Below, piece after piece: positions 59,003 through 64,000 of a stretch of DNA of 64,000 nt (its first letter is position 1; each line of letters opens with the position of its first letter). This DNA comes from Allomyces macrogynus ATCC 38327 (Eukaryota; Blastocladiomycota; Blastocladiomycetes; Blastocladiales; Blastocladiaceae). The notes under the pieces were generated by a model. That model saw nothing but the letters and a program-made list of their open reading frames with translations. It made no database searches and was not told the DNA's origin. The position numbers and the translations under genes were made by a program. The DNA lies in assembly GCA_000151295.1 (NCBI GenBank), contig GG745374.1, positions 259,704 to 323,703 on the forward strand, in the 5' to 3' direction.

Positions 59003-61100
59003 ATGACCGACACGGACCTGCTGCAAACCAGTTCGCTCATGTTGCAAAGCATTTCTCGCCCCAACTCGAATGGTCAAGTCAACCCCAATGGCCCAGCGAC
59101 CATTTCCCCCTTGCCTGCCAAACTCCTCCAAATGATTGTCAAGTGCATCGTGTTCCAAGAACACGGCGCTCTCAACAACGTCTGTCTCCTATTGATCGGC
59201 CCGAAAATTGTAGGACCATGGGCTGTATACATGCTCATGGCGCTCCGTCAAACCAACCGTGTGGCGGTCTGCTGCTGACAATGTGCTGGTCTGGAGCATG
59301 GACGCCATCCTTGATCAAGATCCGCTCCCGAGCCGTGTCATTATCATGCTCGATGATAAAGAGACGGACAATAGGGGCGACGAGGACGAAACGCTTTCGT
59401 TTGCCATCTGTTGACTTCAATTCAAGCTGGTGTCTGTCGCAAGGGTTGGAGTCATCAATTCTGCTGGGCACCACGACAAGGGCCAATCCGCTTTTCTTGC
59501 CGTTGACTATCAACTGGAAAGCAAGCTGGGCTGGCGGTTTTTGGTTCCGGTCGGGCGTATCCGTGCATTCCAGTTGTGGACGGGTGCCAATTTCACAGGT
59601 TGTTCAGCACTATGATATCCATGGGACGACAGAGAGCGCGCTCTGACGACTCGCAAAGTGTCCTGCCCATCACCATGCGCTGGTCACGGATCTGTTTGTC
59701 AAGTCTATTGCGGTGCAGTATCCATACTTGACGTGACTAAACCTGGAAGTGGTCACGCTTCCAGCGACTGTGATTGCCGCAGTCGTCTCTCAATTGACCT
59801 TGACATTGACCGAGCCATGCTATCCATGTGAGACGATGGATAAGCGCTGTGACCTCGGGCATTGGATTGTCACATCTGCGTCACTTGAACTTGGCAATTC
59901 GGCCTCGTGAAGTGGCAGTTGTTGCTGCTGATCGTCAGTATGGCATGCTCTGGACGCTGATTGATGCCCCACTCCTCCAGCAGCTGCGTGTCGACGCTCT
60001 TCGATTCCACTCAAATTTCGTCCACAACCGTCTTTCTCGTCTCGCAAGGATGCTGCAGCGACTTGAACTCGGGGAGACTACGAATGTCATGGCAATGGGC
60101 GATGTCGTGACTTTGGCGCAGGATATCTCATGCCCTGCTCTGTGCCAGATCATCGGTGTTGCGTTCGATCTTGTCACGACCTGTGGGCCTAGTGGCGAGT
60201 CCATCTGCTCCCTACTCTTCGTCGTCTCGTCTTTGACATCAATGGTTATGCCCGCCGCCACGGCCATGTTGATGTCAAAAAGGCCAGTGCCATGGGACAG
60301 TTGCCGTAAGTGTTGCCCTCTATGCGACAACTCGCGTCGCTCAAGCTGAGCGATGTTCTCAGGACCGCTTCCTTTTTGGAGCAACGCCTGGCCCATACTC
60401 TCTTGTGCCAAGCTCAACTGTCCCGCCTCGTCCGTCAATGGCCGTTCCCTTGGCAACCTGCTGCAACTCACAGTATTGCATCTTTCGCATGGCATCCAAT
60501 GGTGGGATGGCGCGGCACCTCTCCTCACCGACGTCAGTGCTGCTGACCGTGTCGGCAAAGACCCTGACCACGTTCCCTGTCTACGCCCTGCCCAATCTGC
60601 GGGCTCTGACCATGGACTTGCTTGATGGACGAGAAGGACCCATTCAAGATGGTGCCCGTGACCGCTGCGCACCTCCGCCGCGTCACAGCGCACACGATTC
60701 ACCCCACCCTGCTCGCGGATCTCGCGCGTCGGCAGCATTTATTTCGCTCACGGCGCAGATTTTGGTCTTGGGCACGGACAACGACTATTTGCCAGTCCAA
60801 CGTGTTACTGACCGCGTGATGGTGTGTCGCCCGCGCCGACTCGCACGACACGGCCGCGCGCGACGTGCGCGACATGGTGTTTCGTACCGCGGGGCTCTTT
60901 GTCGACGACGAGGTGAGCCGTGACGGCCAGACGAGGACCCGCACGAACTCGTGTATGTGGACGTGATGGCGGTGAGTGTGAGCAATGCTGCAGCGGTTGC
61001 GAGCCGGATCCGCGTGCAGGTTGCGGAGCTGGGCAAGGCTGCATGTTGTGGTTGGGCATGTTCGGGTGGAGATGTGTTCGCGGCGCGGCTAAGAGCCTGA
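59003..61100 (+). pseudogene. tandem LRR-family pseudogene 3
   Basis: The N-terminus is the best kept of the three (TDLLQTSSLMLQSISRPNS, ISPLPAKLLQMIVKCIVFQE, HGALNNVCLLLIGPKIVG) but ends at TGA (59276–59278). Later LRR pieces lie in several frames (LPNLRALTMDLLDGREGP at about 60590). The C-terminal block YVDVMAVSVSNAAAVASRIR, then VQVAELGKA, lies at about 60955–61040, after which one extra base breaks the frame relative to pseudogene 1. Confidence 0.66.
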
Positions 61101-62693
61101 ATCATGTTTGGAGTGGTGCTGCTCTGTGGGAATAGCTTGAGATGGTGTAGGTTGATTGCCCTCGCGTTCGAATTGACCTTGCCGTGTCTCTGTTTCCGTT
61201 TTTGATTTACCTGCTGTTCCTGTATTTTCGTTTATGGTTTGTCGCTCTTGATTTGACGGCGCTTTGTTCATATTGTCGCCCATGCTGACTTCCGTTCCAC
61301 GCTCCAATATGCTTGTTGAGAATATGTGAGCATCAGCCACCTTTCAGTGGGGCCAAGCAAGTTGCATGAGCCAGATTATCACCGACCAAGAAAACCTTCA
61401 CTGCATTTGGTCAACGACACCTGAGAAACAGAGTGGAGAGTGTTCTACACCTTGATTGGCACGAATGGCGGTGAAAGTGAGCCGACGGCCAAGCACGAGT
61501 ACAGTATGGCGGCGAATGCAGCATCCGTCGCTCAGCTCCTCAAACTGTAGCCGTGACAGGGACGGTGTGGTGAAGCTTCGCTTTGCCAGTGGCAACAATC
61601 GTTGCGGCGGAGGCACTTGATCGCCTCCACATGAACTTGCAGTACAATCCGCTGCAGGATGCTCCGCTCATCATGAGGAGCATCGAGCATGGCTGCTGCT
61701 GTCACCTTTCACGCTCTGGGTCCCTCCTGTTGTCGGCTCGGCATCTCTGCAACTGGTTCTACGTTGCTGACGCCCTGACAGCACTCCAGCAGTTGGAGAG
61801 CATGGCTGCAGAGGAAAGAAGTGCACAAAACCCTCGAACACGTCACGAACGGTACCTGGACGGCAGTCGCGAATGGCAGCACCGATGTGCAGCAAGCACC
61901 ACAAAATGCATCTCTTCGCGCACCGCATCGTGAGTCGCTTGTGCCGCATGTCCTTGTGATCAGGTCTTGAGTAAGTTGCTCAGCGGTGGTCGTGGTGCAC
62001 AATATGCGTCGGCGCGATGGCCAACGCGACGGTCAAATCACTGTCGCCGCCGTTGCGCCGCGGTGCGATCATGACCGCCATCGCGCGTCGCATCGTGGGT
62101 GCGGTGGACCCTGCGGACGCCGTGTGGTCGCTAGTGGTCGCGGCCTGGGCGTCGCAGATCGGGTTTTGCCATGCCGATGGGCAACGCCGCACGAAAGCAC
62201 GAAAGAGTCAGGTTATGTCGTTGGGTTCCAGAAACACGTGCTGCGGCCACGTCGTCCTTGCGCAGCTAAGAGCCCCGGTTGGCGCACCGTTGTGGCACCG
62301 AACGCGGACGAGTCCGGGCCCGTGCACAGCCACACGGAACCTGGTCGGACGTGGCCTTTGTCAGCGTGAGCGTGAGGCGATGCCGCAGCGCGCATGCATC
62401 GTGTCGCATCGTGCAACCGCGCCAGGCCGCCAGAGCCGTCGTTGTGCGCGTGGACGCGATGGACGCGGTGCGCCGATGCTGGAGCGCGCTTCTGTGGCCG
62501 CTGCCCTGGCCAGGCACAAGCTGCCCCCCCCCCCCCCCCCGTCCGGCCCTCCGTCGCTTCGCACCTACTTCTCCTCCCCACGCCGCCGACCACGAGCTGC
62601 ACTGGTCGCCCACCGACGCAACGCACGCGACCAGCGCGCCAGCAGCACCTCCCGTCAACCAACGACGCGCACGACCGCCCCTCCACCACCAAT
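61101..62693. other. intergenic, no supported gene
   Basis: The first half is anonymous and AT-richer; CpG-rich composition returns from about 61980. A plus-strand frame from 62017 (ATG, ANATVKSLSPPLRRGAIMTA) is open but has no recognisable domain. The promoter of the last gene must lie at the right end. Confidence 0.4.
62524..62540. repeat. homopolymer C17
   Basis: Seventeen consecutive C bases, about 150 bases before the start of the last gene. The length may be uncertain in the assembly. Confidence 0.9.
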
Positions 62694-64000
62694 ATGGTCA
62701 CCGCGCCGGGCCCTCAGCCGTCGTTGCCGCTGACGCCACGCTCACCACTCCTGCCAATGCCGGAATCTCGTCACGCCTCCGCGTGCCTTGTCGCCCTGCC
62801 CGCCGAGCTGCTGCGCCTGGTTGCGCTCCATGTGCGCAGCGCCGACCGCGAGGCTGCCAACCTCCCGCAAACGCCGTCAAGCTGCGTGCCGCTCACATGG
62901 TCCCCCGATGGCACCGTCACGGGCGGGCCGCAACCGGTGCCAGCGACCACGCTCGTCGCGCTACGGCGCACCTGCCGCACGATGCAGGCCGTCGTCGACG
63001 GTGTGTTGCATTGGCACCTGGACGTCGAGGTTTCGTGCAACGAGATCGGCATTGTCAACGTCGAACCGACGGGCGTGACGTTGACGCGAACCAGCCCACC
63101 ACCAGTGTCTGCGTGCGGCGTGGGTCGGGTTTCGGTGCTCAATCTGGGCAGGCACACTCCGCCGCCGCCGTCGCCGCTGCGGGACCCGAATGACAAGGCC
63201 GTGCCGCCACTAGCCGTCTCTGCGCTCTATTCCAGAGCGGGTGCGCGCCGCGTTGTGCTCAACGACGTGCGGTCGCTGACCGTTGGGAGCCCGAGGGAGT
63301 GCGCGCTGCCTGTCGGTGAGCTCGACATTCCGGTGGTCCTCCACAACATGCTCGGATGGTTCCCTTGTCTGTCGACTCTCAACATGACTGTGCCGGTCAA
63401 CGCCTACGAGCTCGGCTACGGGCTCGAGCAGCGGTCGAGCGCGACGCTGACGACGCTGACGGTCAAGATTTTGCCCGGCGGCGCATGGGACAAGTTCGTG
63501 CCCAAGCTCAGCCTGCCGCAGCTCCGCCACCTCGACGTGACCATTGTGGCAAGAGACGAGGATGACCTGGACTACGTCGCCAATGCTGATGCCGACGCAG
63601 CCGCGGCGGGCACCAGCGTTCGTGCGCTACCTTTGACACCGCAACTGCTGCACCTGCGCGTCGCAGCGCCCACCATCCACGCTGATCTCGTGCGCGTGTA
63701 CGTTGCGCGCGTCGCTGCGACCTTACTCCGACTCGAGCTCGACGGCGACGTGATTGACCTGCCGGCGGTCGCGCACTGCGTCCCGGCGTGGCCGGCGCTG
63801 CGCGAGGTTGTTGGCGCGACGACGTTTCAGACCGTGATCATGGCCGCGGCGGGCCCGGCCCCCGCGTCGCCACTGGTCGACTCGGCCGTCATCCCGCGCA
63901 ACTTTTTGCCGTCGCTGCGGAGCATCGTGTACAAGCCATGCGACTCGCTGACCGCACCGGTTGCGCCGGCCCTGACCATGCCGCTCGCGACCCTCTCGAA
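62694..64000 (+). CDS. F-box/LRR-like family protein (3' end outside the window)
   Basis: The frame is open from ATG 62694 to the window edge (435 codons, no stop). After a Pro-rich leader comes LVALPAELLRLVALHVRSAD, an F-box-like start, then TTLVALRRTCRTMQAVVDGV and LHWHLDVEVSCNE. LRR-like segments follow: WFPCLSTLNMTVPVNAYELG, LPQLRHLDVTIVARDEDDL and LRLELDGDVIDLPAVAHCVP. Composition is GC- and CpG-rich, like the housekeeping genes. It is the intact relative of the CpG-poor pseudogene at 50945–52959, with which it shares several aligned blocks. Function is unknown beyond a possible SCF substrate-receptor role. Confidence 0.76.
   Translation, partial: MVTAPGPQPSLPLTPRSPLLPMPESRHASACLVALPAELLRLVALHVRSADREAANLPQTPSSCVPLTWSPDGTVTGGPQPVPATTLVALRRTCRTMQAVVDGVLHWHLDVEVSCNEIGIVNVEPTGVTLTRTSPPPVSACGVGRVSVLNLGRHTPPPPSPLRDPNDKAVPPLAVSALYSRAGARRVVLNDVRSLTVGSPRECALPVGELDIPVVLHNMLGWFPCLSTLNMTVPVNAYELGYGLEQRSSATLTTLTVKILPGGAWDKFVPKLSLPQLRHLDVTIVARDEDDLDYVANADADAAAAGTSVRALPLTPQLLHLRVAAPTIHADLVRVYVARVAATLLRLELDGDVIDLPAVAHCVPAWPALREVVGATTFQTVIMAAAGPAPASPLVDSAVIPRNFLPSLRSIVYKPCDSLTAPVAPALTMPLATLS

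Noticed and set aside
62017..62733. Plus-strand frame starting ANATVKSLSPPLRRGAIMTA
   Set aside because: The first 60 residues look plausible, then the frame turns Arg/Pro-rich and overlaps the C17 tract and the start of the last gene. No domain.

Overview
The window is nuclear DNA of a fungus. Genes are cut by short GT–AG introns (38–106 bases), several with CT(A/C)AC-like branch sites. Two nuclear-type tRNA genes are present, and the gene set is eukaryotic and fungal-looking: a Boi/Pob1-type SH3–SAM–PH protein, Vti1, PKA, Elp1, Slh1/ASCC3, TFIIE-beta, Orc6, eL43, and a mitochondrial-type ketoacyl-ACP synthase. A C2CD3-like centriole protein implies a flagellated organism. With the very GC- and CpG-rich coding DNA, this suggests a zoosporic fungus, most likely Blastocladiomycota (an inference from composition and gene content, not a database match).

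Layout. 1–6.9 kb: the 3' end of an unknown gene, a hypothetical two-exon gene, a tRNA-Ser with an unusual ACT anticodon, the Boi-like scaffold, and six-exon VTI1. 6.9–12.1 kb: a tandem duplication of the block [VTI1 3' part + a ~710-residue F-box/LRR-like gene]. The second VTI1 copy is a relic, and the second F-box/LRR copy has one in-frame stop. 12–16.6 kb: gene-poor, with a broken NADPH-oxidase gene that runs into a tRNA-Arg-like 3' half. 16.6–24.5 kb: the C2CD3-like gene and a PKA catalytic subunit with a long Q/P-rich N-terminus. 25–33.3 kb: an LRR fragment, ketoacyl-ACP synthase, tRNA-Arg(CCG), an RNase H retroelement scrap, ORC6 and TFIIE-beta. 33.7–49.7 kb: an F-box/LRR gene, SLH1/ASCC3, TRAPPC2L, ELP1 and eL43, all apparently intact. 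50–61 kb: a graveyard of four broken LRR-family copies, the first strongly depleted of CpG. 62.7 kb to the end: an intact, CpG-rich member of the same family, running off the window.

How the parts fit. The intact genes are mostly housekeeping functions: vesicle fusion and tethering (Vti1, TRAPPC2L), polarity (Boi-like), replication licensing (Orc6), transcription (TFIIE-beta, Elongator) and translation or its surveillance (eL43, tRNAs, Elp1, Slh1). Between them sits an expanding and decaying F-box/LRR-like family of about nine copies or fragments. The most notable pattern is that the broken copy at 51–53 kb has lost CpG while its intact homologue at 63 kb keeps it. CG-to-TG/CA differences at matched sites suggest methylation-driven decay of duplicates.

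Limits: splice sites were chosen by eye from reading frame, GT/AG and family alignment recalled from knowledge. No search or folding was run.
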